Of a stretch of DNA of 28,420 nucleotides, positions 1 to 6,430 are shown piece after piece. The notes under the pieces were generated by a model, which worked only from the letters and a program-made list of their open reading frames with translations, was not told where the DNA came from and did not search any database. The position numbers were made by a program, and so were the translations under genes. Where the stretch lies: positions 1 through 28,420 of the IMG/VR virus record IMGVR_UViG_3300027973_000176. One strand, written 5' to 3'. Origin of the DNA: a virus. Each line of letters begins with the position of its first letter. Position 1 is the first letter of the stretch.

Positions 1-253
1 TCCTAAAAATTAGTTCGACGTCCACCCGTGCAACCTCGATGAATCTCCCGATCCAGACGCACGTCTCAAATGTCGAAGCTCCTACCGCCATGCCGTAGCT
101 GGCGATCATCTCGCAGGCGCATCGAGTATATTCCCGACCGATAAGAATCTGGCGGATCTCGGCATTCGGTAAGTGACCGTGGTCAACAATCCTTTGTTGG
201 TCGTACTGCACGAACGCGCTGTGCGTCGTTCCTGGGTCGAGTGATAATATCAT
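1..253 (-). CDS. RuvC/RNase H-fold nuclease (Holliday junction resolvase-like), 3' end cut by window edge
   Basis: The first 84 codons of a gene that runs off the left edge without a stop. The N-terminus MILSLDPGTTHSAFVQYD has the beta-strand plus catalytic Asp (D6) and DPG-T-T pattern of the RuvC/RNase H superfamily. Around residues 50-57 there is CEMIASYGMA, where the Glu is the expected second acidic residue, followed by FETCVWIGRF. This pair of motifs is familiar from small phage resolvase-like proteins. The family resolves branched DNA before packaging or in recombination. The start ATG has an AGGG about nine bases upstream and lies inside the end of the preceding gene, overlapping it by 71 bases. 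The C-terminal catalytic acids are outside the window, so activity cannot be judged. Confidence 0.7.
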   Translation of the reverse strand, partial: MILSLDPGTTHSAFVQYDQQRIVDHGHLPNAEIRQILIGREYTRCACEMIASYGMAVGASTFETCVWIGRFIEVARVDVELIFR

Positions 254-494
254 TTTTTAATGCCCTTGTTTTTATTTTATCGGCTGGGAGTGCTAAGACG
301 TCGCAGATGCCTTGGAACGCTTTTGACTTTATGAAGTGGATCGCCGACTCTCGGTCAAGTTCTTGCGCCTCGTTCAGTTGTTTGGTCATGTACACCTTCT
401 CGCTTTGCAGGTCGGCAACGGCCTGTTGTATCATTCCGCACAAGAGGCTGCGGGTGAACTCGCATTCTGCGTCATGTAACTCCTCAGCGGTCAC
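183..494 (-). CDS. Hypothetical protein, 103 aa
   Basis: I do not recognise this protein. I chose a GTG start at 494 because it overlaps the TAG of the upstream gene (TAGTG) and sits about eight bases after a good Shine-Dalgarno GGGAG. A longer version from GTG at 533 is open but would overlap the upstream gene further. The first 70 residues look helical and charged (TAEELHDAECEF, then a stretch with Gln, Lys and Glu that may form a short coiled coil). The last 25 residues overlap the start of the RuvC-like gene and look less like normal protein, so the true C-terminus could differ if there is a sequence error. It belongs to the leftmost cluster of small accessory genes. Confidence 0.55.
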   Translation of the reverse strand: MTAEELHDAECEFTRSLLCGMIQQAVADLQSEKVYMTKQLNEAQELDRESAIHFIKSKAFQGICDVLALPADKIKTRALKNDIITRPRNDAQRVRAVRPTKDC

Positions 495-646
495 TATTTT
501 CGCTCCCTGCGGATTTGGCGATTCATCCACCACTTGCGGGTCTGTTCCATCTCGCAGGTGGCTTTTATGTTGCCGATCAAATAACCGGCGATAAATGCAC
601 AGGTTGTGCAGGTGGCGAATAGTGCCAAGAATGTTAGTGGTTCCAT
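494..646 (-). CDS. Small membrane protein, 50 aa
   Basis: A short frame starting at ATG 646 and ending at TAG 494-496. The product begins MEPLTFLALFATCTTCAFIA and continues GYLIGNIKATCEMEQ, then ends in a basic tail (RKWWMNRQIRRERK). This is one hydrophobic segment of roughly 22 residues followed by a positively charged cytoplasmic tail, so probably a single-pass inner-membrane protein with N-out topology. The start is preceded by an A/T-rich leader without a Shine-Dalgarno, and the stop overlaps the GTG of the next gene, which supports both calls. The role is unknown. A spanin or superinfection-exclusion peptide is possible, but nothing in the sequence decides it. Confidence 0.6.
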   Translation of the reverse strand: MEPLTFLALFATCTTCAFIAGYLIGNIKATCEMEQTRKWWMNRQIRRERK

Positions 647-753
647 ATATTTAGTTTTTTAGTTTCTATCGTCAGCGTCTTTGCTTTCGATGTGCAAACC
701 TTCTTTCATCTCCGCAAAGATGAAAAGAAAAAAATTCGCGAAGTGCAAAAATA

Positions 754-759
754 ATTATA
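754..759 (-). promoter_or_regulatory. Possible -10 box (TATAAT) for the leftmost genes
   Basis: The 170-base gap between the 92-aa gene and the 50-aa membrane gene contains a perfect TATAAT on the minus strand in an A/T-rich context, pointing at the genes at 646-1. At a 17-base spacing there is no match to TTGACA, so this is only a weak promoter candidate. The gap otherwise holds a possible 16-codon reading frame starting near 716 and the hairpin at 792-817. Confidence 0.2.
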
Positions 760-791
760 GGGAAAAAGCTTTACAAGTGCGCTCAAACAAT

Positions 792-817
792 GCCCACACG
801 CCTCTGCGGGCTTTTTT
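792..817 (+). terminator. Hairpin with T-tract at the end of the late operon (T-tract on plus side)
   Basis: GCCCACA pairs with TGCGGGC around a six-base loop, with one A-C mismatch when read on plus. It is followed directly by six Ts. On the minus strand the same stem is fully paired with one G-U, but the Ts precede it and only ATTGTTTG follows. It therefore looks more like a terminator for rightward transcription, or a bidirectional one, placed exactly at the stop codon of the minus-strand gene at 816-1094. Confidence 0.4.
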
Positions 818-1094
818 ATTTTACAATCGGTCGAAAGAAATTTACCTCGCGAAGTCCTTGCTTCGTCATTATCCTAGCTTTTTTTGATTCAATCTGATTC
901 CTGCTAATCGCAATTTCTAGGCGGGAATTTGTTGCTGCGATGGTTGACTTGGTCTCGCTGGCAATAGCGCGGGCGGTCTTCCATCCCTGTTTTTCAAGAT
1001 CGGTCTCGCTCTCACGTTTTGAGACTTTGTAAAAAGCCTCCCACGCTTCATTTACAGCGGCAACAGCCACGGATGATTCATTTTTCTTTCGCAT
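816..1094 (-). CDS. Hypothetical protein, 92 aa
   Basis: Unrecognised. The start is taken at ATG 1094 (MRKKNESSVAVAAV), which overlaps the end of the metallophosphoesterase gene by 43 bases. Upstream codons in this frame lie over that gene and look like shadow sequence. The protein is polar and helical, with a basic second half (LEIAISRNQIESKKARIMTK) and a C-terminus ending in FFRPIV. The amphipathic pattern would fit a small DNA-binding or regulatory protein, but no helix-turn-helix can be claimed. It is the last gene before the hairpin at 792-817 and so may close the main late transcript. Confidence 0.5.
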   Translation of the reverse strand: MRKKNESSVAVAAVNEAWEAFYKVSKRESETDLEKQGWKTARAIASETKSTIAATNSRLEIAISRNQIESKKARIMTKQGLREVNFFRPIVK

Positions 1095-1774
1095 AAATTG
1101 ACTGTGATCGAGTTGTCCTTGTAATAGCCGTACGCGAAGCCCTGCGACCAAGCAAATGTTGCGCGGCGTGTGCTCGCGTATTCCATATCGAAACGCGCCA
1201 GCATTCCAACGCAGTAGCCACTCGCGCCGTCGAGCGTGCGTGCGCGTTCCCATCCGACTCGATGTAGGTGAGCCATCACGCATTGGCCGTATGTCTCTGC
1301 GTGATCGCGGATAGCTTGCACGTTGTACATATACCCGTGAAGGAACTTGGTTCCACCTAGTTCGTAATATGAGCGAATGTGGTATGGATACAGCTGCGCT
1401 TTGAGTTCCTTCGCGGTCTTCTCAATAGCTTGGATCGTGAGCGTTGCGGCGTGAGCCGCAAGCGCGTTCGGAGACGACGCGAGTTTATAAAGCCTAGCTT
1501 CGTGGTTTCCGTAGAGAATGTGTTGCGGTCTGAGTTCGTGCAGAAAATCAATACCGGCAGAAAGGTCGTCCGAGATGCTCGCGGCGCGGTCGCTTGAGTT
1601 CGGGTCTGAGATAGCACCGGAGCGAAACGCGGCAAGGTCTAGGAAGTCGCCAAGCATGATGGTCGTGTCTGGTTTCCAGCGTTCCTTGAACATGAGAACG
1701 CCATTTCGTGCCTCTGGGTCGATCTGATCGCCGTGAGAGCACCCGACTGCCATCCATTTTTTCCATCCTTTCAT
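1052..1774 (-). CDS. Calcineurin-like metallophosphoesterase, 240 aa
   Basis: This has most signature blocks of the metallophosphoesterase superfamily in order: CSHGD at residues 12-16, LGDFLD with D43, YGNHEAR with N90 and H91, an isolated H146 and MAHLHR with H169 and H171. These are the ligands of a two-metal site that hydrolyses phosphomono- or diesters. The Asp of the usual first D-x-H motif is replaced by Cys12, so one metal site may be altered. The start at ATG 1774 overlaps the stop of the upstream gene (ATGA). A longer frame to 1819 would run into that gene. The cellular substrate is unknown. Phage members of this superfamily include phosphatases and nuclease-like proteins. Confidence 0.85.
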   Translation of the reverse strand: MKGWKKWMAVGCSHGDQIDPEARNGVLMFKERWKPDTTIMLGDFLDLAAFRSGAISDPNSSDRAASISDDLSAGIDFLHELRPQHILYGNHEARLYKLASSPNALAAHAATLTIQAIEKTAKELKAQLYPYHIRSYYELGGTKFLHGYMYNVQAIRDHAETYGQCVMAHLHRVGWERARTLDGASGYCVGMLARFDMEYASTRRATFAWSQGFAYGYYKDNSITVNLCERKMNHPWLLPL

Positions 1775-1995
1775 GTCAGTTCTGGGATGTTCCGGCTGGT
1801 TCGTTGTTCCCAAATCCAAGCGCGAACGGCCTCCATAGTTTCCACGTCGAGCTTTGCAAATTCGCCGCTCTCGTGCTTGAGAGCGGATCTAAGCTCTTGG
1901 TCGATGTCGTCAAGCAGGATCAGAATATCAAGACCTTTACAGGCAACCTCGTGCTCGTATCGCTCGGTCTCGTCGAATTCCAATGTCATTTTCAT
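1771..1995 (-). CDS. Hypothetical acidic protein, 74 aa
   Basis: Begins MKMTLEFDETERYEHEVAC at ATG 1995, which overlaps the previous stop as ATGA. The open frame upstream of this Met is an Arg-rich shadow of the neighbouring gene. The product is acidic, with an N-terminal beta-hairpin-like segment, then DILILLDDIDQELR and a C-terminal helix (METMEAVRAWIWEQ-like pattern at residues 50-63). The layout, an N-terminal beta segment followed by a helix that ends the chain, resembles the 72-aa protein at 27726-27944, but similarity is only general. Function unknown. It is translationally coupled to both neighbours. Confidence 0.6.
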   Translation of the reverse strand: MKMTLEFDETERYEHEVACKGLDILILLDDIDQELRSALKHESGEFAKLDVETMEAVRAWIWEQRTSRNIPELT

Positions 1996-2234
1996 GCTTC
2001 TTCGTCCTCCTCTTCTTCCTCGGTGTCTGGAAATAGGATGCTGAATGAATCTCCTGCGAGTCCCTCGACGGCGTACTTGTTGCCGAATACGAATTCTCCG
2101 TGCATCGTCTCGCCTCCCTGCTCCCAACTGACGATTGTAAAGCCACAGTCATAATGCTCCGACAGAAGCCGTTTCGCTTCCGCGAGTGCTTCTGTTCGCT
2201 CCGATTCAACCGTCGGCTGTTTTCGTTTTTTCAA
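1992..2234 (-). CDS. Hypothetical protein, 80 aa, with acidic tail
   Basis: The start appears to be TTG at 2234, overlapping the stop of the endolysin gene as TTGA. There is no ATG until residue 44, which would remove half of the protein. The N-terminal half is helical and basic (SERTEALAEAKRLLSEHY), the middle is beta-like (GFTIVSWEQGG, GEFVFGNKYAVEG) and the C-terminus is a run of Glu and Asp. Unrecognised. It is the first gene after the lysis cassette. Confidence 0.6.
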   Translation of the reverse strand: MKKRKQPTVESERTEALAEAKRLLSEHYDCGFTIVSWEQGGETMHGEFVFGNKYAVEGLAGDSFSILFPDTEEEEEDEEA

Positions 2235-2704
2235 GCAAGAACGTCTATTTTTTTCGATACTCTATTGCGTAAATTGGCGAGCATATCGCGCTCGGTCATG
2301 CCCTTCGCCCAATGCGGACGTAGTTGATAGTGCGGTTCGTCAACAAATTTCCAGTCGCCACCCCATTCCATGCCGAGGCTTTTACCAAGCGTGCCTAGCT
2401 CGTGGTATAGCGGATGTTCTTCGCAGTATTCTTTTCCGCGAAAAATTCCGACATCGAAAGCGATGCCGAAATTATGGTTTGAATGACCGGCGGCGGCATT
2501 CGTTATTTTCTTTCCTGGTGTCGTGCGGCCCCGCGCATACAACGCATCTTGCTCCATATACGATCTCGTGCCGCTAATGATCTTAACGTCACAACCGACT
2601 TTTGCGCAGATGACCTTTGCAACGCCTAGGAAGGCGCGTGCGGCCTTTTGCGCTTCGGGGTGGAGCGTTGCCAAGTTGATCTCGCTTCGCTCGTCAAAGG
2701 TCAT
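2231..2704 (-). CDS. Endolysin, M15-family (VanY/Ply500-like) peptidase, 157 aa
   Basis: Cleaves a peptide bond in peptidoglycan cross-bridges or stems at the end of infection. The M15 (LAS) zinc site is clear: S-N-H-N-F-G-I-A-F-D at residues 75-84 supplies H77 and D84, and DEPHYQL at 122-128 supplies H125 with an acidic residue beside it. An upstream SGTRSYMEQDALYARGR block (44-60) is also typical of this family. The length matches a single-domain enzyme with no separate cell-wall-binding domain and no signal peptide, so it needs a holin to reach the wall. The ATG overlaps the stop of the lipoprotein gene (ATGA). The context of small membrane proteins directly upstream makes the lysis role firm. 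Confidence 0.9.
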   Translation of the reverse strand: MTFDERSEINLATLHPEAQKAARAFLGVAKVICAKVGCDVKIISGTRSYMEQDALYARGRTTPGKKITNAAAGHSNHNFGIAFDVGIFRGKEYCEEHPLYHELGTLGKSLGMEWGGDWKFVDEPHYQLRPHWAKGMTERDMLANLRNRVSKKIDVLA

Positions 2705-2868
2705 TTTTTTAGCGATGGTATTTCTGGTAACTCATAACAAAAAGTTCCGTAGTCCGTCTTGACGCATAACGAAGGATTATTAAATCCAGCGCATGACGTA
2801 AGAAACGCCATGCCCAAGAACGCAAATGAAAGAACGATCATCCACAGCGCGATTTTTCGAGCGTTCAT
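2701..2868 (-). CDS. Small lipoprotein, spanin-like candidate, 55 aa
   Basis: Starts at ATG 2868 (MNARKIALW), overlapping the previous stop as ATGA. The open frame upstream is shadow sequence. A basic N-terminus and a hydrophobic stretch (WMIVLSFAFLGMAFL) lead to a lipobox L-T-S-C with Cys at residue 26, so signal peptidase II processing is expected. The mature peptide of about 30 residues contains Pro and two further Cys. Its place between holin-like genes and the endolysin, and its Rz1-like size, suggest an outer-membrane spanin subunit, which would imply a Gram-negative host. No inner-membrane Rz partner is obvious, so this is inference. Confidence 0.65.
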   Translation of the reverse strand: MNARKIALWMIVLSFAFLGMAFLTSCAGFNNPSLCVKTDYGTFCYELPEIPSLKK

Positions 2869-3029
2869 TTTTCTTTGCGGAAGATTTCTATCAAGCCGAT
2901 TATCGCCGCTAGTGCCGAACCGATAGCGTCCCATTTCGCTGGTTCTAGGCTGAGTCCTGCAACTGCTCCGATGATGGCGATTCCGCGAATTGTGGATGGT
3001 TCTTTGAGTTTTGAAAATAGTGTCTTCAT
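2865..3029 (-). CDS. Small hydrophobic holin-like protein, 54 aa
   Basis: A short frame from ATG 3029 to TGA 2865-2867, overlapping both neighbours as ATGA. The product starts MKTLFSKLKEPSTIRGIAII, then GAVAGLSLEPAKWDAIGSAL and AAIIGLIEIFRKEK. Two short hydrophobic segments (about residues 15-27 and 36-50) are separated by a polar turn, with a basic N-terminus and a charged C-terminus. This pattern, including the T-I-R-G-I opening and a central E-P-A-x-W-D-A-I turn, is common among small phage membrane proteins annotated as holins or holin-like. The coding call is supported by the exact stop-start overlaps on both sides. Confidence 0.7.
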   Translation of the reverse strand: MKTLFSKLKEPSTIRGIAIIGAVAGLSLEPAKWDAIGSALAAIIGLIEIFRKEK

Positions 3030-3193
3030 GATTTTTTAGCTTTCAGCATTTTGTATAGCGATACCGCACCGATGCAAATTCCGAGCAAGAGAGAAGCGAT
3101 GCGAAGCCACGCCTCGACCTCGGAGAACGAGATCAAAACAGCCATTGCTGGCGCGCTCGTACCGACGAACGTGTGGAAAGTGTGGTTGTCCAT
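3026..3193 (-). CDS. Small membrane protein, holin candidate, 55 aa
   Basis: The start is ATG 3193, sharing an A with the TAA of the fibre gene upstream (TAATG). The longer frame to 3238 is shadow. Residues about 7-20 and 25-48 are hydrophobic (the second, around WLRIASLLLGICIGAVSLY, is a clear membrane helix), and the chain ends in K-M-L-K-A-K-K-S, a basic cytoplasmic tail typical of holins. It is the first gene of the lysis cassette. Whether this or the next 54-aa protein is the pore-former, and whether the other acts as an antiholin, cannot be told from sequence. Confidence 0.65.
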   Translation of the reverse strand: MDNHTFHTFVGTSAPAMAVLISFSEVEAWLRIASLLLGICIGAVSLYKMLKAKKS

Positions 3194-4497
3194 TAGCTCA
3201 ACCCGCCTTGCGAAATGAGTTCTTCGGTAAGTGTGCATGGTTGGAGAATGATCGTGCTACGCTCGCCTGCGGTCGTGAGTTCAACCTCGATCTCGGTCGT
3301 GACCGATGTTGCATTGAGGAGCAGATCGCGAACGCCGAACGTATTAAAATCCACAGCGGCTGTTTTGCCCGGCGTTGCGCTCAAGCCGCTCTGAACTTGA
3401 AGAGTCGGCAAGTCGGTGAATTCTTTATCTCCGCCAAATGTCAAGTCGAAATAACTGCCTTGAATGCCGCTCACAGTCAGGTTGTTCGCGCCGATGCTGT
3501 CTAGTGCTTGCAAAGCCGCTTGTAGCTGCGCGGCGGTCGTCGTTGCGTCGAGCGGGTCGGTCTGGCGTAGAATGGTTGTTGCAACGCTGCCCGTCGTCAC
3601 CGTGCCTGTGCCGGTAGTGATCGCGGTTGCTCCCGCTGTTATACCTAGCAAAAACTCGGTCGTCTGTGGGATCGAGCGAACGAAATATTGGATGCCTGCC
3701 GTGTAGCCGGTCAACGCGGTGAAGCCTGTTAGAACTACAGGCTGAGAGAGCGAAAGACCGTGGTTGCTCGTTGTGATGAATACGCCAGCGGTGACGGTGC
3801 TTGAGATGTCGACGTTGTAGGTTGGAACAGTCACGCGGTAGCTTCCGAGATACGGAGCGCGAGAAAACGAGACTCGTTGGACTTCGTTGTTGAGCGTTGA
3901 TCCGGTTATCGTGGTTGCAACGCTGACGGTCAAAGCTGTGCCGAGATCCGTCCACGTTGGCTCGTAGACTGCTGGCGCAAGGCGAAGTTGAAGCTCTTGA
4001 ATTTCGGCGTTGGTCGCGTCTCCTGCGATGCGCTCGTCTATGAGAGCGGTTGTGGTCGGAATGAGTCGAGTAAAGTTGCCTGTGATCGCGCCCTGCGTAC
4101 CGGCAGAGTTGAAGGACACAACGAAGTTGGTCGCCATTGTGCCGTCAACGGACACTTTGCCTGCGGCGGTTATCGTCGAAAGCGAGTTGAGCGCGGACGA
4201 GATCGCGCCTGCGGTCGCGCTGAATCCGATTGCGCCGCTCGTCTGGCCTCCGAATGAGAGAGTAAACGTGCCGCTGGCTGGAGTTCCTGTGCGGCTTCCT
4301 ACGCCGAATTTTACGCTCGTTCCGGTGTAGTCGATCACGTTAAACGGAGCGGATACGTTGCCTGTTGCCTCCAGAAAATACAGGTTGATCGCGCCGTTGT
4401 CGCCTTTTACGAAGCGCGGCGTTGTTGCTGGTGCAAGGCTCGTCAAGCTCGTGGCCAGTCTGCGGTTCGTTGTGTCAATAAAAAGATCGCGTGCCAT
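3193..4497 (-). CDS. Distal tail/baseplate or fibre protein with beta repeats, 434 aa
   Basis: A Thr/Ser/Gly/Ala-rich, almost wholly beta-strand protein. Residues about 30-75 (GDNGAINLYFLEATGNVSAP, then IDYTGTSVKFGVGSR) resemble the N-terminal Ig-like domain of siphovirus baseplate upper proteins. Two repeats follow a G-G-x-Q-T/aLqaL-x-x-I pattern: one at about 100-155 (FTLSFGGQTSGAIGF) and another near 325-375 (LQALDSIGANNLTVSGIQGS followed by FDLTFGG). Such units recur in phage tail appendages. It sits between the small zinc-ribbon gene and the lysis cassette, the usual place of a receptor-binding or tail-tip protein. I infer a virion surface role but cannot name the receptor or family. Confidence 0.65.
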   Translation of the reverse strand: MARDLFIDTTNRRLATSLTSLAPATTPRFVKGDNGAINLYFLEATGNVSAPFNVIDYTGTSVKFGVGSRTGTPASGTFTLSFGGQTSGAIGFSATAGAISSALNSLSTITAAGKVSVDGTMATNFVVSFNSAGTQGAITGNFTRLIPTTTALIDERIAGDATNAEIQELQLRLAPAVYEPTWTDLGTALTVSVATTITGSTLNNEVQRVSFSRAPYLGSYRVTVPTYNVDISSTVTAGVFITTSNHGLSLSQPVVLTGFTALTGYTAGIQYFVRSIPQTTEFLLGITAGATAITTGTGTVTTGSVATTILRQTDPLDATTTAAQLQAALQALDSIGANNLTVSGIQGSYFDLTFGGDKEFTDLPTLQVQSGLSATPGKTAAVDFNTFGVRDLLLNATSVTTEIEVELTTAGERSTIILQPCTLTEELISQGGLS

Positions 4498-4797
4498 TTA
4501 TTCGGGTGTTTTGTCAACAGCTTCCCACTTGCCTATCGGGCATCGCTCGGTTGCCATGCGTAGTTTTGCCCACGTCGAGCACCCGCACTTGCGACAGCGG
4601 CCCGTGGCGTTGAGTGCCTGCGCGTCCCATTCGGGGCAGGCGCGGCACGTTGCTTCACGGGTGGCGAGTGCTTCGGGTGGGGTGGTGGCGAAGCCTGCGC
4701 TAGCGAAGCGATGTCCCGCATTTATAGCTGATCGCATTTGCGCGTGCTTCTCTCGCAAGTCTTCTGGCATTTTCGCTAAAAATTCCTCGTAAGTCAT
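4498..4797 (-). CDS. Small zinc-ribbon protein, 99 aa
   Basis: The C-terminal half carries six Cys in zinc-ribbon spacing: C51-x2-C54, then C68-x2-C71-x-C73 and C86, ending R-C-P-I-G-K-W. This arrangement, with the final CP(I/L)GKW, occurs in small phage proteins of unknown role next to tail genes. The N-terminal 45 residues are helical (MTYEEFLAKMPEDLREKHAQ). The start ATG overlaps the upstream stop (ATGA), and the downstream fibre gene starts one base after this stop. It probably binds one or two zinc ions. A structural part in the tail tip or an assembly role are both possible. Confidence 0.7.
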   Translation of the reverse strand: MTYEEFLAKMPEDLREKHAQMRSAINAGHRFASAGFATTPPEALATREATCRACPEWDAQALNATGRCRKCGCSTWAKLRMATERCPIGKWEAVDKTPE

Positions 4798-5315
4798 GAG
4801 ACGGTCACGATGAAATTGAAGTCAGTCGGTGGCCCAAATGGATCGCATTGCGCTGAGATTGTAAATGGATAAGACCCTACCGGATTTAAACTGGTTATAT
4901 TAACAGAATCAGAACCTATTACGCTGCAAATATCAGGATTTCCCTCAAATATAAATTCAAATGTGCCGAACACATCAAGAGTAAGCGTCCAACAGCATCC
5001 GCTTAACTCGCCGTTTGTTGAGCTCCTGTTAATATTTATGAGATACAAATTTGTCTCAGATGCACCAGGGCCAAATGCGTCCCAAAAATCAGAACAAGTT
5101 CGGAGAGGATTGTATCCATCGGTTGAAGGATATTGAAATTGTTCAGTAATGCTTACTTGATCTCCCGACAACGAAAATTCAAAATTTTTAAGAAATGGCG
5201 GGCAATCCCTGCATGGAATTATAACCCCCCCACCACAACACGCGCAATTCACAGCGCGAAGGCCGCCGTCGGTCTTTGTTTTGATAGCTCCTGCTGGTGT
5301 GCGGCCTAGGATCAT
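4794..5315 (-). CDS. Cys-rich distal tail protein of unknown function, 173 aa
   Basis: Begins MILGRTPAGAIKTKTDGG at ATG 5315, which overlaps the previous stop as ATGA. The open frame to 5411 is shadow. A Cys cluster A-V-N-C-A-C-C-G-G-G at residues 21-30 and C35-R-D-C38 could bind metal or form disulfides. The rest is beta-rich with further Cys (TCSDFWDAFG, GCCWTLTLDVFG, DICSVIG, SAQCDPFG). I do not recognise a family. The position after the tape measure and before the zinc-ribbon gene indicates a tail-tip component. Confidence 0.6.
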   Translation of the reverse strand: MILGRTPAGAIKTKTDGGLRAVNCACCGGGVIIPCRDCPPFLKNFEFSLSGDQVSITEQFQYPSTDGYNPLRTCSDFWDAFGPGASETNLYLININRSSTNGELSGCCWTLTLDVFGTFEFIFEGNPDICSVIGSDSVNITSLNPVGSYPFTISAQCDPFGPPTDFNFIVTVS

Positions 5316-5638
5316 GGGCACTCCTCGGTTGCGATCCACGTCAACGCGCCCGAAATTGCGCCGAGGACGTATGTCCCAGATGCTGGTGGCGTTGGGATGT
5401 CCTCTTTCCAACTTAACGCCCCGCCTGTCGAGGAGAGCACCCTATTCCCATTATTGTTGATAGCTGGGATTTTAAGCTTTCGAGCAGAAAAACCAAGCTG
5501 CGTTGTATCCTCGATCAATGACGGATCGGCAACCAATTTTGCCCAAGCGAAATTTTGCATCAGGTTTGACGCCGAAATCGGAGACGTCGATTTGCCAGCT
5601 GTTATCTGATCACGGAAATCGTTTGGAAAATCATTCAT
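5312..5638 (-). CDS. Small tail-associated protein, 108 aa
   Basis: A short protein starting MNDFPNDFRDQITAGKSTSP. Its second half has a pattern seen in phage fibre adaptor segments: a GGALSWKEDIP block and a near-repeat SGALTWIATEE, preceded by NNNGNRVLSSTG and PASGTYVLGAIS. This looks like a short beta-hairpin repeat used to attach or extend a tail fibre. The start overlaps the upstream gene by eight bases, and its stop overlaps the next start. Function unproven. Confidence 0.55.
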   Translation of the reverse strand: MNDFPNDFRDQITAGKSTSPISASNLMQNFAWAKLVADPSLIEDTTQLGFSARKLKIPAINNNGNRVLSSTGGALSWKEDIPTPPASGTYVLGAISGALTWIATEECP

Positions 5639-6425
5639 ATATTGGTGCGCCTTGTTGGTAAGTCACTGTAACCGATGTTCGATTTAAAGATAACCCCCAC
5701 GTCACAGTGACCTCATCGTAGCTTCCGAAACTGGATCGGTTTACGTTGATTATTTCCACTTGTCCTGATATGGACGCCTCAAGCGTTCCGGGTATGTATT
5801 GCGATATTGCTTTATGAAGTTCTGGTGAAAACGGGAAAACATCGGAAGGCCAATATGATGCTGAGTCTGCTGACAAGTATGCTTCAAGTTCGGCAACGGA
5901 TAATTGCTGTCCGCCACCGTAAGCTGTAGCACTTAAGATTTTTGTTTTCAAAGTCTCTTCCGGTAAATTCAGAGAAGTAACCGAGTCGGTCGGTAACATT
6001 GTGAATTTTCGCGTAATCGTGTCGCATAGGATGTTCATTTTAAAGACACTAACGAGACCCGAGCCATAGATTGTTTGCGGATTGTAATTATTATAAAAAT
6101 ACAAATCCGACGATGATAATTGCGCTCCCAGCACGCTTGGGATGGGTGTGACCGTATTCGGACTAGTCACTAAGCTCGCGTAAAACCCAGAGACGGTAAA
6201 GGTCGTGAAACCATCCGTCTCGTCCTTGCGCTTCGCGTTTTCACGGATCAAGTAATCCTGCCGATCTGGCACGCGAAGCCCTGCAACCAGTGTTTGCTCC
6301 AGAGCGTCGGCCTTCGTTGTGCGGCACTTGTATATGCAATCGACGCGGCTAAGGCCGCTGTCGAAATTCTCTTTTGTTATGTTTGTTAAAATTAAGCCGT
6401 CCGATCCATAATATGTATGTGCCAT
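5631..6425 (-). CDS. Distal tail protein candidate, 264 aa
   Basis: Directly follows the tape measure gene (five-base gap), where siphophages keep distal-tail or minor tail proteins. The sequence is mixed alpha/beta and polar: an N-terminal MAHTYYGSDGLILTNITKEN, a central YFYNNYNPQTIYG block and a C-terminal beta segment (YDEVTVTWGLSLNRTSVTVT). There is no transmembrane segment and no recognisable enzyme motif. I cannot match it to the lambda M/L/K/I/J set, so I assign only a position-based role. Confidence 0.5.
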   Translation of the reverse strand: MAHTYYGSDGLILTNITKENFDSGLSRVDCIYKCRTTKADALEQTLVAGLRVPDRQDYLIRENAKRKDETDGFTTFTVSGFYASLVTSPNTVTPIPSVLGAQLSSSDLYFYNNYNPQTIYGSGLVSVFKMNILCDTITRKFTMLPTDSVTSLNLPEETLKTKILSATAYGGGQQLSVAELEAYLSADSASYWPSDVFPFSPELHKAISQYIPGTLEASISGQVEIINVNRSSFGSYDEVTVTWGLSLNRTSVTVTYQQGAPIYE

Positions 6426-6430
6426 AACTT

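Noticed and set aside
241-594. Plus-strand frame of 117 aa
   Set aside because: It covers three overlapping minus-strand genes with good starts and overlaps, and its Cys/Ser-rich product looks like antisense reading.
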